This document shows, piece after piece, positions 1-5,604 of a stretch of 7,026 nt of DNA (the stretch's first letter is position 1; each line of letters begins with the position of its first letter). The stretch spans positions 1-7,026 of the forward strand of contig SLNI01000288.1 in NCBI GenBank assembly GCA_007133115.1. Reading direction: 5' to 3'. Made by a program: the position numbers and the translations under genes. This stretch comes from Thioalkalivibrio sp. Lineage in GTDB: Bacteria > Pseudomonadota > Gammaproteobacteria > Ectothiorhodospirales > Ectothiorhodospiraceae. The notes beneath the pieces were generated by a model. That model did no database searches, was not told the origin of the DNA, and worked only from the letters and a program-made list of their open reading frames with translations.

Positions 1-470
1 GCGGCGGAATAGTTCGTCTGCCCGAACTGTCCGCGCTGACCGTTCACCGACGAGATGTTCACGATACGGCCCCAGCCGCGCTCGGTCATTCCGTCCACGA
101 CCTGGCGCGTGACATTGAACAGGCTGTCCAGGTTCGTGCTGATCACCGCACGCCACTGGTCGGGTTCCATCTTTTTGAAAGTCTTGTCGCGCGTGATGCC
201 CGCGCAGTTGACCAGCACATCGATGGGCCCAACCCGGGATACGATGTCCTGCGCCATTTTCTGCGAGTCCTCGAACGAAGACACGTCACCGGAGGCGATC
301 TCGAACTCGTGGCCTTCCGCAGCCTGTTTCTTCTGCCACGCCTCAGCCAGATCCTTTTCCGCCGGGTAGTAGCCTGCGACGACCTTGAAACCTCTCTCGG
401 CCAGTTCGAGACAAATCGCCGAACCGATTCCACCGATACCGCCAGTGACCAACGCTATACGTGCAGCCAT
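1..470 (-). CDS. phaB: Acetoacetyl-CoA reductase PhaB, N-terminal part (cut by window edge)
   Basis: NADPH-dependent short-chain dehydrogenase expected to reduce acetoacetyl-CoA to (R)-3-hydroxybutyryl-CoA, the monomer of PHB, in the cytoplasm. 156 codons are visible. The Rossmann cofactor motif TGGIGGIG is at residues 9-16, NCAGITRD at 88-95, and the active-site stretch NISSVNGQRGQFGQTNY at 138-154. By alignment with known PhaB the catalytic residues are Ser141 and Tyr154; the Lys four residues further on lies outside the window, so the missing C-terminus is an edge effect. The usual NNAG motif reads NCAG here. The ATG at 470 has a good ribosome site (GGGAGGA) a few bases upstream. It follows phaP on the same strand with an 84-base gap holding a hairpin and no obvious promoter, so it is probably expressed by read-through from phaP. 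The family is very clear; assignment as PhaB rather than FabG rests on the VNGQRGQFGQTNY signature and the pha context. Confidence 0.95.
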   Translation of the reverse strand, partial: MAARIALVTGGIGGIGSAICLELAERGFKVVAGYYPAEKDLAEAWQKKQAAEGHEFEIASGDVSSFEDSQKMAQDIVSRVGPIDVLVNCAGITRDKTFKKMEPDQWRAVISTNLDSLFNVTRQVVDGMTERGWGRIVNISSVNGQRGQFGQTNYSA

Positions 471-508
471 GCATCCTCCCGTTTTGCGGCCCGTGGCCCA
501 ACGCGGAA

Positions 509-529
509 AGGGGGCGCCCAGCGCCCCCT
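509..529 (-). terminator. Hairpin between phaP and phaB (attenuator or partial terminator)
   Basis: A 9-bp perfect stem (GGGGGCGC/GCGCCCCC plus an outer A-T pair) with a 3-base loop starts 26 bases after the phaP stop. On the minus strand it is followed by only three T residues and then CC. A stem this strong with a short U-run suggests partial termination or 3'-end protection of the phaP message rather than a full stop, since phaB lies just downstream without a visible promoter. Confidence 0.55.
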
Positions 530-554
530 CCGGTAGCTCGTGGCCGGTTTCTCT

Positions 555-944
555 TCAGGCAGCGGCTTTGGCCGCGGCCTTCTTGATGGTTTCGCCGGTG
601 GCCTGCATGTTCTTGCTGGCAACCTGCATTTGCTGATCCACGACCTCGGCAGCGGCATCGCGGGCCTCGGTCAGGACTTCCACCGCATCGCGGTAGTTTT
701 TCAGATACTCCTGGCCGTAATCCTGGGCCAGCTTGGCCTGCGTGGTGACCAGTTCCTGGTAACCCTTGGCCTTGGTCATGCCTTCCATGCCCTTGGCACT
801 CGTCGACAGCATCGTGTTGGTCAGGTCCATCTGTTGCTGGAACAGACGCTCACTGGCACGCATGTTGATTTCGCCGAGCTTGCGCATCGCTTCGAAAGCG
901 CCCTGGGCCATTTCATTATAGTCATCAAACATCTGGTTTTGCAT
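555..944 (-). CDS. phaP: Phasin, PHA granule-associated protein
   Basis: Small amphipathic protein (129 aa) expected to coat the surface of PHA granules and control their number and size. It contains no catalytic motif. The sequence is almost wholly helix-forming, rich in Ala, Met, Gln and Glu, with the phasin-type pattern MFDDYNEMAQGAFEAMRKLGEIN at residues 5-27 and a helix around 50-118 (KGMEGMTKAKGYQELVTTQAKLAQDYGQEYLKNYRDAVEVL and onward). It ends in a short basic tail, KKAAAKAAA. The length is slightly below that of many phasins (roughly 120-190 aa). The ATG at 944 is preceded by AGGAG with 8-base spacing. It has its own strong promoter with tandem TGC-rich repeats, as expected for a PhaR-repressed gene, and lies between phaR and phaB. 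The call rests on composition, family pattern and context. Confidence 0.9.
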   Translation of the reverse strand: MQNQMFDDYNEMAQGAFEAMRKLGEINMRASERLFQQQMDLTNTMLSTSAKGMEGMTKAKGYQELVTTQAKLAQDYGQEYLKNYRDAVEVLTEARDAAAEVVDQQMQVASKNMQATGETIKKAAAKAAA

Positions 945-979
945 GATTCAATCTCCTGGCGAATGCCACCACGCCGTTA

Positions 980-1011
980 TGGTGCAGTGCAGCATTGTTG
1001 CATTGCAGCAT
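980..1011 (-). promoter_or_regulatory. Tandem 16-bp TGC-rich repeats: probable PhaR operator of phaP
   Basis: Two directly abutting 16-bp copies. On the minus strand they read ATGCTGCAATGCAACA (1011-996) and ATGCTGCACTGCACCA (995-980), with 14 of 16 positions identical. The block begins inside the phaP -10 box and runs over the predicted transcription start, the classic place for a repressor. PhaR proteins are known to bind TGC-rich elements at phaP promoters, and phaR is the adjacent gene. That PhaR is the protein binding here is inference. Confidence 0.75.
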
Positions 1012-1035
1012 AGGAGACCGGGACGCACTTGTCAA
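1007..1035 (-). promoter_or_regulatory. Sigma-70 promoter of phaP
   Basis: Minus strand: perfect -35 TTGACA (1035-1030), exactly 17 bases of spacer, and -10 TATGCT (1012-1007). The predicted start is near 1000, giving a 5' UTR of about 56 bases to the phaP ATG. The -10 overlaps the first operator repeat, so a bound repressor would block polymerase. This is the best-looking promoter in the window, fitting a highly expressed granule protein. Confidence 0.8.
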
Positions 1036-1074
1036 GCGTCGTCCGAGCGATTGTCAGGGTGGATCAAACAGCAT

Positions 1075-1100
1075 GGCACCGGGGAGCCTTTCCCGGTGCC
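1075..1100 (-). terminator. Hairpin at the 3' end of phaR
   Basis: Starting two bases after the phaR TAA, GGCACCGGG pairs with CCCGGTGCC. A G-U and an A-T pair extend the stem to 11 bp closing a 4-base loop. The minus-strand sequence after it (ATGCTGTTTG) has no proper U-run, so it is a weak intrinsic terminator, a Rho-assisted end or a 3' stabiliser. It separates phaR from the phaP promoter. Confidence 0.6.
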
Positions 1101-1102
1101 GG

Positions 1103-1585
1103 TTACTCGTTTCGGGGCCGGGAGGAAGGTTTTCCGGGTTTCAGACCCGCGGTTTGCAAGAAGCTATTCTGCATTTCCCGCCACAGGTCCATGTTGCGCT
1201 CCGCCAGTTCCGTCCAGGTGTCGACTGCGGGGCCTGAGACGATATGGTCCATCTGGGCACGCAACTGCTCCTCCTGCTCGCTGTAGAGTTTCAGGGTCTG
1301 TTCGAGAAAGCTGGAAAACGCATCCTGTGCGGACTCGTCGTAGAAGCGGATGAATCGGGTGAGCATGTCGGTGGTGAACAACGGATTTCCACCCGCCTCC
1401 TGTTCCGTGATGATCTGGATCAGGATGCCGCGCGTGATGTCATCGCCACTCTGGGTGTCGATGACCTGCACGTCCGTTCCGTTCAGCATCAGGCGCTGCA
1501 CGTCCGCCAACGTGATGTAGCGGCTTTCCTCGGTGTCATAGAGTCGCCGGTTCGGGTACTTCTTGATCAGCCGTTGCTCGCTCAC
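1103..1585 (-). CDS. phaR: PHA synthesis repressor PhaR
   Basis: Transcriptional regulator that binds TGC-rich DNA and also PHB; in the known model it represses phaP until polymer appears and titrates it off. The N-terminal PHB accumulation regulatory domain is at about residues 4-65, opening with the diagnostic RLIKKYPNRRLYDT (5-18) and continuing SRYITLADVQRLM. The second domain (about 68-110) contains NPLFTTDMLTRFIRFYDE and a Glu/Gln-rich helix. The C-terminus is short and basic (KPGKPSSRPRNE). I place the start at the GTG at 1585, giving 160 aa beginning MSEQRLIKKYPNRR as in many homologues. ATG at 1597 (four residues longer) and TTG at 1624 are alternatives. The GTG overlaps the stop of a possible 8-codon leader ORF. 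It lies downstream of phaA, probably with its own weak promoter (TATGAT at 1629-1624). No operator like that of phaP is visible directly before it, so autoregulation is not evident. Confidence 0.93.
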   Translation of the reverse strand: MSEQRLIKKYPNRRLYDTEESRYITLADVQRLMLNGTDVQVIDTQSGDDITRGILIQIITEQEAGGNPLFTTDMLTRFIRFYDESAQDAFSSFLEQTLKLYSEQEEQLRAQMDHIVSGPAVDTWTELAERNMDLWREMQNSFLQTAGLKPGKPSSRPRNE

Positions 1586-1608
1586 GGCACACCCCATTGC
1601 TTCTTCAT
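1582..1608 (-). CDS. Possible leader mini-ORF (MKKQWGVP) coupled to phaR
   Basis: An ATG at 1608 opens an 8-codon frame (MKKQWGVP) whose TGA overlaps the phaR GTG as GTGA (1585-1582). GAGG lies 10 bases before the ATG, whereas the phaR GTG itself has only GGGG as a poor ribosome site. The arrangement would fit translational coupling. It is short enough to be chance, and homologues may start phaR at 1597 instead. Confidence 0.3.
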   Translation of the reverse strand: MKKQWGVP

Positions 1609-1623
1609 GGATACAACACCTCA

Positions 1624-1629
1624 ATCATA
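1624..1629 (-). promoter_or_regulatory. Candidate -10 box upstream of phaR
   Basis: TATGAT on the minus strand (5 of 6 matches to TATAAT) lies between the phaA terminal hairpin and phaR. The predicted start near 1617 is just before the leader ATG. No convincing -35 is found at 16-18 bases (GTCGTT or CGTCGT), so support is weak. Confidence 0.35.
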
Positions 1630-1651
1630 GCGGGATTTGCCGGTGAACGAC

Positions 1652-1672
1652 GCCCCGGCGCGAGGCCGGGGC
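1652..1672 (-). terminator. Hairpin after phaA
   Basis: GCCCCGGC (1652-1659) pairs perfectly with GCCGGGGC (1665-1672) around a 5-base loop, 11 bases past the phaA stop. No U-run follows on the minus strand (GTCGTTCACC), so it may act as an mRNA 3' stabiliser or a Rho-linked end rather than a textbook terminator. Confidence 0.5.
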
Positions 1673-1683
1673 CGATACCCGGA

Positions 1684-2871
1684 TCAGTCGATGCGTTCCA
1701 GCGCCATTGCCACACCCTGGCCACCTCCGATGCACAGCGTGGCGAGGCCACGTCGGGCATTTAGCCGCTGCATGCCATGCAGCAGGGTCACCAGCACGCG
1801 TGCGCCGGAGGCGCCGATCGGATGACCGATCGCGATGGCCCCGCCGCTCACGTTGACCTTGGACAGATCCCACCCGAGCTCCTTGTTCACCGAAATCGCC
1901 TGGGCGGCGAAGGCCTCATTCGATTCGACCAGGTCCAGGTCCTGCGGCGTCCAGCCTGCCTTTTCCAGGCAGGCCCGGGTAGCCGGGATCGGCCCTGTGC
2001 CCATGATCGACGGGTCGACACCGGCGGCGGAGAAGGCGACGATTCTCGCCATCGGCTTCAGGCCCAGCTCGCGCGCTCGGGCGGCCGTCATCACGATCAC
2101 GGCCGCCGCGCCGTCATTGATGCCCGAAGCGTTGCCGGCGGTGACGGTGCCCTCGCGGTCGAAGGCGGGACGCAACTTGCCGAGCCCCTCGGCCGTGGTG
2201 CCGGCGCGTGGGAATTCATCGGTGTCGAAGATCACCGGTTCGCCCTTGCGTTGCGGGATCTCGATCGGAACGATCTCATCGCGGAAGACGCCGTCGCGAA
2301 TCGCGGCCTCGGCGCGCTGCTGGGACTGTGCGGAAAAGGCATCCTGTTCTTCCCGGCCGATGTCGTACTGCTTGGCGATGTTTTCCGCCGTGGTGCCCAT
2401 ATGGACGTCGGTGATCGAGCACCACAGACCGTCGTTGATCATGGTGTCCTTCATTGCCCAGGCGCCCATCTTCACGCCGCTGCGGGAGCGGGGCAGGGCA
2501 TGTGGCGCCAAGCTCATGCTCTCCTGGCCACCGGCCACGACGATGTCCGCGTCCCCGCAGAGCACGGCCTGATACGCAAGATGCACGGCCTTCAGCCCGG
2601 ATCCGCAGACCTTGTTGATGGTCATCGCCGGCACGGTGTGCGGAAGGCCGGCTTCGAGGGAGGCCTGGCGCGCAGGGTTCATGCCGGCTGCGCTGGTCAG
2701 TACCTGCCCGAGAATCACTTCGCTCACCTGTTCAGGCTTCACGCCTGTGCGTTCGAGCAGCGCGCTGATGACCTTCGCGCCCAGCTTGCTGGCGGGAATG
2801 TCACCCAGCGATCCCATCAGCGTTCCAACGGCCGTACGGGCCGCACCGACAATCACGATCTCTTCACTCAT
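1684..2871 (-). CDS. phaA: Acetyl-CoA C-acetyltransferase (beta-ketothiolase) PhaA
   Basis: Condenses two acetyl-CoA into acetoacetyl-CoA, the first step of PHB synthesis. 395 aa, the normal length for a biosynthetic thiolase. All catalytic elements are present: nucleophile Cys89 in [12 protein letters not shown] at 318-321, His350 in [16 protein letters not shown] (343-358), and Cys380 in [16 protein letters not shown] (157-164) matches the biosynthetic thiolase I pattern rather than the fatty-acid-degrading FadA type. The ATG at 2871 is preceded by AAGGAG with 9-base spacing. It is divergent from phaE and is followed by a hairpin and phaR. A candidate promoter (TTGGGT-N17-CATAAT) lies about 65 bases upstream of the start. 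Nothing is truncated or missing. Confidence 0.97.
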   Translation of the reverse strand: MSEEIVIVGAARTAVGTLMGSLGDIPASKLGAKVISALLERTGVKPEQVSEVILGQVLTSAAGMNPARQASLEAGLPHTVPAMTINKVCGSGLKAVHLAYQAVLCGDADIVVAGGQESMSLAPHALPRSRSGVKMGAWAMKDTMINDGLWCSITDVHMGTTAENIAKQYDIGREEQDAFSAQSQQRAEAAIRDGVFRDEIVPIEIPQRKGEPVIFDTDEFPRAGTTAEGLGKLRPAFDREGTVTAGNASGINDGAAAVIVMTAARARELGLKPMARIVAFSAAGVDPSIMGTGPIPATRACLEKAGWTPQDLDLVESNEAFAAQAISVNKELGWDLSKVNVSGGAIAIGHPIGASGARVLVTLLHGMQRLNARRGLATLCIGGGQGVAMALERID

Positions 2872-2942
2872 CTCATGCGTCTCCTTGTGGGTGCCCGCAA
2901 CGGTTTTGGCGTCAAAAAAGCTGGCGGGTCGGTATCCAACGA

Positions 2943-2971
2943 ATTATGACATGCTGCGGCGCACGACCCAA
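2943..2971 (-). promoter_or_regulatory. Candidate sigma-70 promoter of phaA
   Basis: Minus strand: TTGGGT (2971-2966), 17-base spacer, CATAAT (2948-2943). The -10 matches TATAAT at 5 of 6 positions; the -35 matches only TTG and no further base. Predicted start near 2936. The shared TGC-rich operator (2984-3000) lies upstream of the -35. Confidence 0.5.
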
Positions 2972-2983
2972 TGCGGCCGTTTT

Positions 2984-3000
2984 GTTATGGTGCAGTGCAC
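2984..3000 (+). promoter_or_regulatory. Second TGC-rich operator, between phaA and phaE
   Basis: GTTATGGTGCAGTGCA at 2984-2999 is an exact 16-base copy of 976-991 at the phaP promoter. With the next base it contains the palindrome GTGCA-G-TGCAC (2990-3000). It covers the -35 area of the candidate phaE promoter and lies upstream of the phaA -35. The exact sharing with the phaP operator is strong support for one regulator, most likely PhaR, acting on both. Confidence 0.65.
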
Positions 3001-3008
3001 AAATTTCG

Positions 3009-3017
3009 TGCTAGTAT
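3009..3017 (+). promoter_or_regulatory. Candidate extended -10 promoter of phaE-phaC
   Basis: TGCTAGTAT fits the extended -10 form TGn-TATAAT with 4 of 6 in the hexamer. No good -35 is seen at the right distance, as expected for extended -10 promoters. TAGAAT at 3031-3036 is an alternative -10. Predicted start near 3024, about 65 bases before phaE. Confidence 0.4.
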
Positions 3018-3088
3018 CCGGTGGAAGCTCTAGAATCCAAGCATGTCATGCACACCCGCCGCTGAGCGGAGCCCATCAGGAGACTGAG

Positions 3089-4390
3089 ATGTCTGATTCC
3101 GAAACGACCGCCGACCGGTGGCTGGAAGCACAGAAGCGTTACTGGGACGCCTGGGCGGAGATGGCACAACGCGGCCTCGATACCGCGACGGGCGGTTCCC
3201 GCGAACCGGCGAACCCGTGGGCGGACGGGATGGAGCAGTGGTGGAAAGCGGTCTCTCCGTCGGCGCCGAAGCCCGCGCAGGACGTGTTCAGCCAGCTCGT
3301 CAATCTCGGCAAGAACTACTTTGCGATGGCCGAGGGACTCAGCAAGCCCACGGGCTCCGGCGATGTCTCGGAAATGGTCCAGAACTGGATGCGGACTCTC
3401 TCCGATGCGTTTGCCAAGGGTGGACAGGGCATGAACCCGTTGGCGGCGATGGGGCTGGGCGGAAAGACGGGGCGCGGCGCCATGCCGTTCTGGGACCTCC
3501 CGTTCGATACGTTCTCACGCACGATGTCGGCCGGCTCGCCGGTTCCCGGCGATTTCCTCAAGGCTTTCGAAGGCGATGTTCCGGGTGATATGCGCGCCCA
3601 GATGGACCGATTTCTCTCGACCCCGGCAATCGGCTACGGTCGCGAATACCAGGAGCAGTACCAAAAATTCGCCCGGCTCGTGATGGAATATGAAAAGGCG
3701 ATGGGCCAGTATCAGGCGGGATTCGGCGCACTGGGCCAGAAATCTCTGGAGATATTCCAGAATCGTCTGGAGAAAACCGCAGCCGATTCCGGACCGGTGA
3801 ACTCCGTGCGTCAGGTGTACAACATCTGGGTTGACGCCTGTGAAGAGGTGTACGCCGAATACGCCATGTCCGATGACTATGCCAAGCGGTATGGCGGGAT
3901 GGTCAATGCCCTGATGGCGGTCAAACACCAGGGCGCGCGGCTGGTGGACGAAAGCCTGGAAGCCATGAACATGCCGACCCGCACGGAAATCAGCGGGCTT
4001 CAGCGCCGACTGCACGACGCCCGCAAGGACTTCCGGAAGCTGTCTGTCGAGGCCGAGCGCATGCGAGCGGAGCTGGACGATATGGCAGGCGTGGTCTCTG
4101 GGGTGGAGGCGCTGCGTCAGGAGCTGGACACCTTGCGTGAAGCGGTGAAGAAGCTGCAGGAGAAGCCCGCCCCGGCGACACCTTCGGACGCGACGGCAGC
4201 CAAGGCCGCCGCACCCGCGAAAACCGCTGCGACCAAGACCCCCGCAAAAGCGGCTGCCACCAAGGCCCCCGCGAAACCCGCTGCGACCAAGACCCGAGCG
4301 GCAGCGAAGCCTGCCAGCAAGCCTGCCCCCGGCGCGACTGGGGGCACGACACGGAAGACCGGCACCACCCGGAGGAAAACCCAGTCATGA
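3089..4390 (+). CDS. phaE: Class III PHA synthase subunit PhaE with histone H1-like C-terminal tail
   Basis: Non-catalytic partner that binds PhaC and is needed for full activity of class III synthases. 433 aa, longer than the roughly 350-380 aa usual for the family. The PhaE domain spans about residues 8-320 (RYWDAWAEMAQ near the start; YEKAMGQYQAGF, NIWVDACEEVYAEYAMSDDYAKRYG and NMPTRTEISGLQRRLHDARKDFRKL later). A coiled-coil-prone stretch at about 300-358 is rich in Leu, Glu and Arg. Residues 359-433 form an Ala/Lys/Pro/Thr tail with 16 basic and one acidic residue. The tail includes three 9-residue repeats (PAKTAATKT, PAKAAATKA, PAKPAATKT at 376-402) and ends RRKTQS. Such tails resemble histone H1 and those of PhaF and PhaM, which bind DNA; a DNA role here is inference. 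Start: ATG at 3089 with AGGAG and 6-base spacing; the frame is open further upstream but without support. The stop overlaps the phaC start. Confidence 0.95.
   Translation: MSDSETTADRWLEAQKRYWDAWAEMAQRGLDTATGGSREPANPWADGMEQWWKAVSPSAPKPAQDVFSQLVNLGKNYFAMAEGLSKPTGSGDVSEMVQNWMRTLSDAFAKGGQGMNPLAAMGLGGKTGRGAMPFWDLPFDTFSRTMSAGSPVPGDFLKAFEGDVPGDMRAQMDRFLSTPAIGYGREYQEQYQKFARLVMEYEKAMGQYQAGFGALGQKSLEIFQNRLEKTAADSGPVNSVRQVYNIWVDACEEVYAEYAMSDDYAKRYGGMVNALMAVKHQGARLVDESLEAMNMPTRTEISGLQRRLHDARKDFRKLSVEAERMRAELDDMAGVVSGVEALRQELDTLREAVKKLQEKPAPATPSDATAAKAAAPAKTAATKTPAKAAATKAPAKPAATKTRAAAKPASKPAPGATGGTTRKTGTTRRKTQS
4214..4294 (+). repeat. Three tandem 27-bp repeats encoding the PhaE tail
   Basis: Units at 4214-4240, 4241-4267 and 4268-4294. 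Units 1 and 3 differ at one base of 27; unit 2 differs from unit 1 at five. They are in frame and encode 9-residue PAKxAATKx blocks. The near identity of units 1 and 3 suggests recent duplication or conversion. Confidence 0.85.
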
Positions 4391-5454
4391 CCCCGATCCA
4401 GATTCGACCCGACGAAGCCCTCGACGAGCTGACGACCTTCCAGAACAAGCTCACCCACGGCATCCAGAACCTGATGGATGTCGAAGAAATCACGACGGGC
4501 GTGACCCCGAAGGAAGCCATCTACGAAGAGGACAAGATGGTCCTCTATCGCTTCCAGGCGCCCGCCAGCGTGGTCCAGAACCCCGTGCCCGTACTGATCG
4601 TCTACGCGCTGGTGAACCGGCCGTACATGGCCGACCTGCAGGAAAACCGCTCGACCGTCCGCGGCCTGCTCGATGCCGGCATGGACGTGTATCTGATCGA
4701 CTGGGGCTATCCCGACCGGGCCGACCGCTACCTCACGCTGGACGACTACATCAACGGGTATCTCGATCGCTGCGTCGACGTGATCCGCAAGCGCCATCGC
4801 CTGGATGCGATCAACGTGCTCGGCATCTGCCAGGGCGGCACCTTCAGCCTTTGCTATGCGGCGACCCATCCGGACAAGGTGGCTAACCTGGTGACGATGG
4901 TGACCCCGGTGGATTTCCAGACCCCGGACAACATGCTGTACAACTGGGTCCGTTACCTGGATGTCGACCTCACCGTCGATACGCTCGGTAACATTCCCGG
5001 CGAGATGCTGAACTGGACCTTCCTGAACCTGAAGCCCTATCGATTGATCGGGCAGAAATACCTGGACATGATCGACGTCCTCGACAACCCGACGCAGGTG
5101 GCCAACTTCCTGCGCATGGAGAAATGGATCTTCGACAGCCCGGATCAGGCGGGCGAAGCCTACCGGCAGTTCCTGAAGGACTTCTACCAGGAGAACAAGC
5201 TGGTGAAGGGTGGGCTTGAGATCGGGCCGCACGAGGTCAACCTGAAGAATGTGACCATGCCCGTTCTCAATATCTTTGCGACCGAAGATCACCTGGTACC
5301 CCCCGACGCTTCCAAGGCACTGAAAAAGCTGGTGGGGACCCGCGACTACACCGAGATTTCCTTCAAGGGCGGTCATATCGGCATCTATGTCTCCGGCCGT
5401 GCGCAGAAGGAAGTCCCGCCCGCGATCGGGCAGTGGATCGACAAGCGCAGCTGA
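4387..5454 (+). CDS. phaC: Class III PHA synthase catalytic subunit PhaC
   Basis: Polymerises (R)-3-hydroxyacyl-CoA, chiefly 3-hydroxybutyryl-CoA, into PHA on the granule surface, as a complex with PhaE. 355 aa, the size of class III PhaC and much shorter than class I/II (about 560-590 aa). Alpha/beta-hydrolase fold. The lipase-like box is GICQGG (146-151) with nucleophile Cys148; Asp301 in FATEDHLVPP and His330 in GGHIGIYVSG complete the triad. This is one residue offset from the Cys149/Asp302/His331 known in Allochromatium vinosum. Other family segments: VYLIDWGYPDRADRYLTLDDY (101-121) and FLRMEKWIFDSPDQAGEAYRQF (241-262). The ATG overlaps the phaE stop as ATGA, so the two subunits are translationally coupled; GGAGG lies 11 bases upstream. 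A GC-rich hairpin follows 29 bases after the stop. No residue is missing. Confidence 0.97.
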   Translation: MTPIQIRPDEALDELTTFQNKLTHGIQNLMDVEEITTGVTPKEAIYEEDKMVLYRFQAPASVVQNPVPVLIVYALVNRPYMADLQENRSTVRGLLDAGMDVYLIDWGYPDRADRYLTLDDYINGYLDRCVDVIRKRHRLDAINVLGICQGGTFSLCYAATHPDKVANLVTMVTPVDFQTPDNMLYNWVRYLDVDLTVDTLGNIPGEMLNWTFLNLKPYRLIGQKYLDMIDVLDNPTQVANFLRMEKWIFDSPDQAGEAYRQFLKDFYQENKLVKGGLEIGPHEVNLKNVTMPVLNIFATEDHLVPPDASKALKKLVGTRDYTEISFKGGHIGIYVSGRAQKEVPPAIGQWIDKRS

Positions 5455-5483
5455 GCACGTTCGGCGCAGTCGCTCGCAACCAA

Positions 5484-5515
5484 AACGCCCCGGCCGCGGA
5501 ACCGGCTGGGGCGTT
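5484..5515 (+). terminator. Probable terminator of phaE-phaC
   Basis: AACGCCCC (5484-5491) pairs with GGGGCGTT (5508-5515). Five inner pairs including one G-U extend it to about 13 bp with a 6-base loop. Downstream is GCTGTTTC, a broken T-run. It lies between phaC and purU and separates PHA genes from the next unit. The AAAA on its left side would give a U-run on the minus strand, so it may act in both directions. Confidence 0.65.
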
Positions 5516-5604
5516 GCTGTTTCGGGGTGCGATCCCGCAGGAGTTCATCCCGTGCCGGTGCAGGCAGTAGACTGGCACGTTGTACACAGACCCTGAGTTT
5601 GCCC

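Larger units (their letters stand above)
2946..3049. repeat. 10-bp inverted repeat framing the phaA-phaE divergent region
   Basis: ATGACATGCT (2946-2955) and AGCATGTCAT (3040-3049) are perfect reverse complements separated by 84 bases. Their midpoint (about 2997) falls within the TGC-rich operator. The left arm overlaps the phaA -10; the right arm lies in the phaE leader. It could be paired sites for a regulator, or chance in a short region. Confidence 0.4.

Noticed and set aside
461..476. TGC-rich stretch over the phaB start as a third PhaR operator
   Set aside because: It shares only scattered TGC words with the other two sites and much of it is coding (MAA), so chance is the simpler reading.
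540..1013. 157-codon plus-strand frame over phaP and its promoter
   Set aside because: It covers the phaP promoter and operator in antisense and has no recognisable domain.
2868..2876. Two-codon ATG-AGA-TGA frame overlapping the phaA start
   Set aside because: It is too short to judge. The ribosome site is well spaced for the real phaA ATG.
1777..2949. 390-codon open frame on the plus strand opposite phaA
   Set aside because: It is a mirror frame of a GC-rich gene with strong codon bias. Its product has no recognisable motif, and phaA is fully supported on the other strand.
2612..3088. N-terminal extension of phaE by 159 codons
   Set aside because: The frame happens to stay open through antisense phaA and the control region. 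The good ribosome site and conserved sequence begin at 3089.
4117..5376. 419-codon open frame on the minus strand opposite phaC and the phaE tail
   Set aside because: The translation is a low-complexity Val/His/Asp-rich sequence with an Ala/Val-rich end mirrored from the repeats. phaC carries a complete catalytic triad on the plus strand.
5573..5590. TGGCAC as the -24 half of a sigma-54 promoter before purU
   Set aside because: No TTGC element at the required distance.
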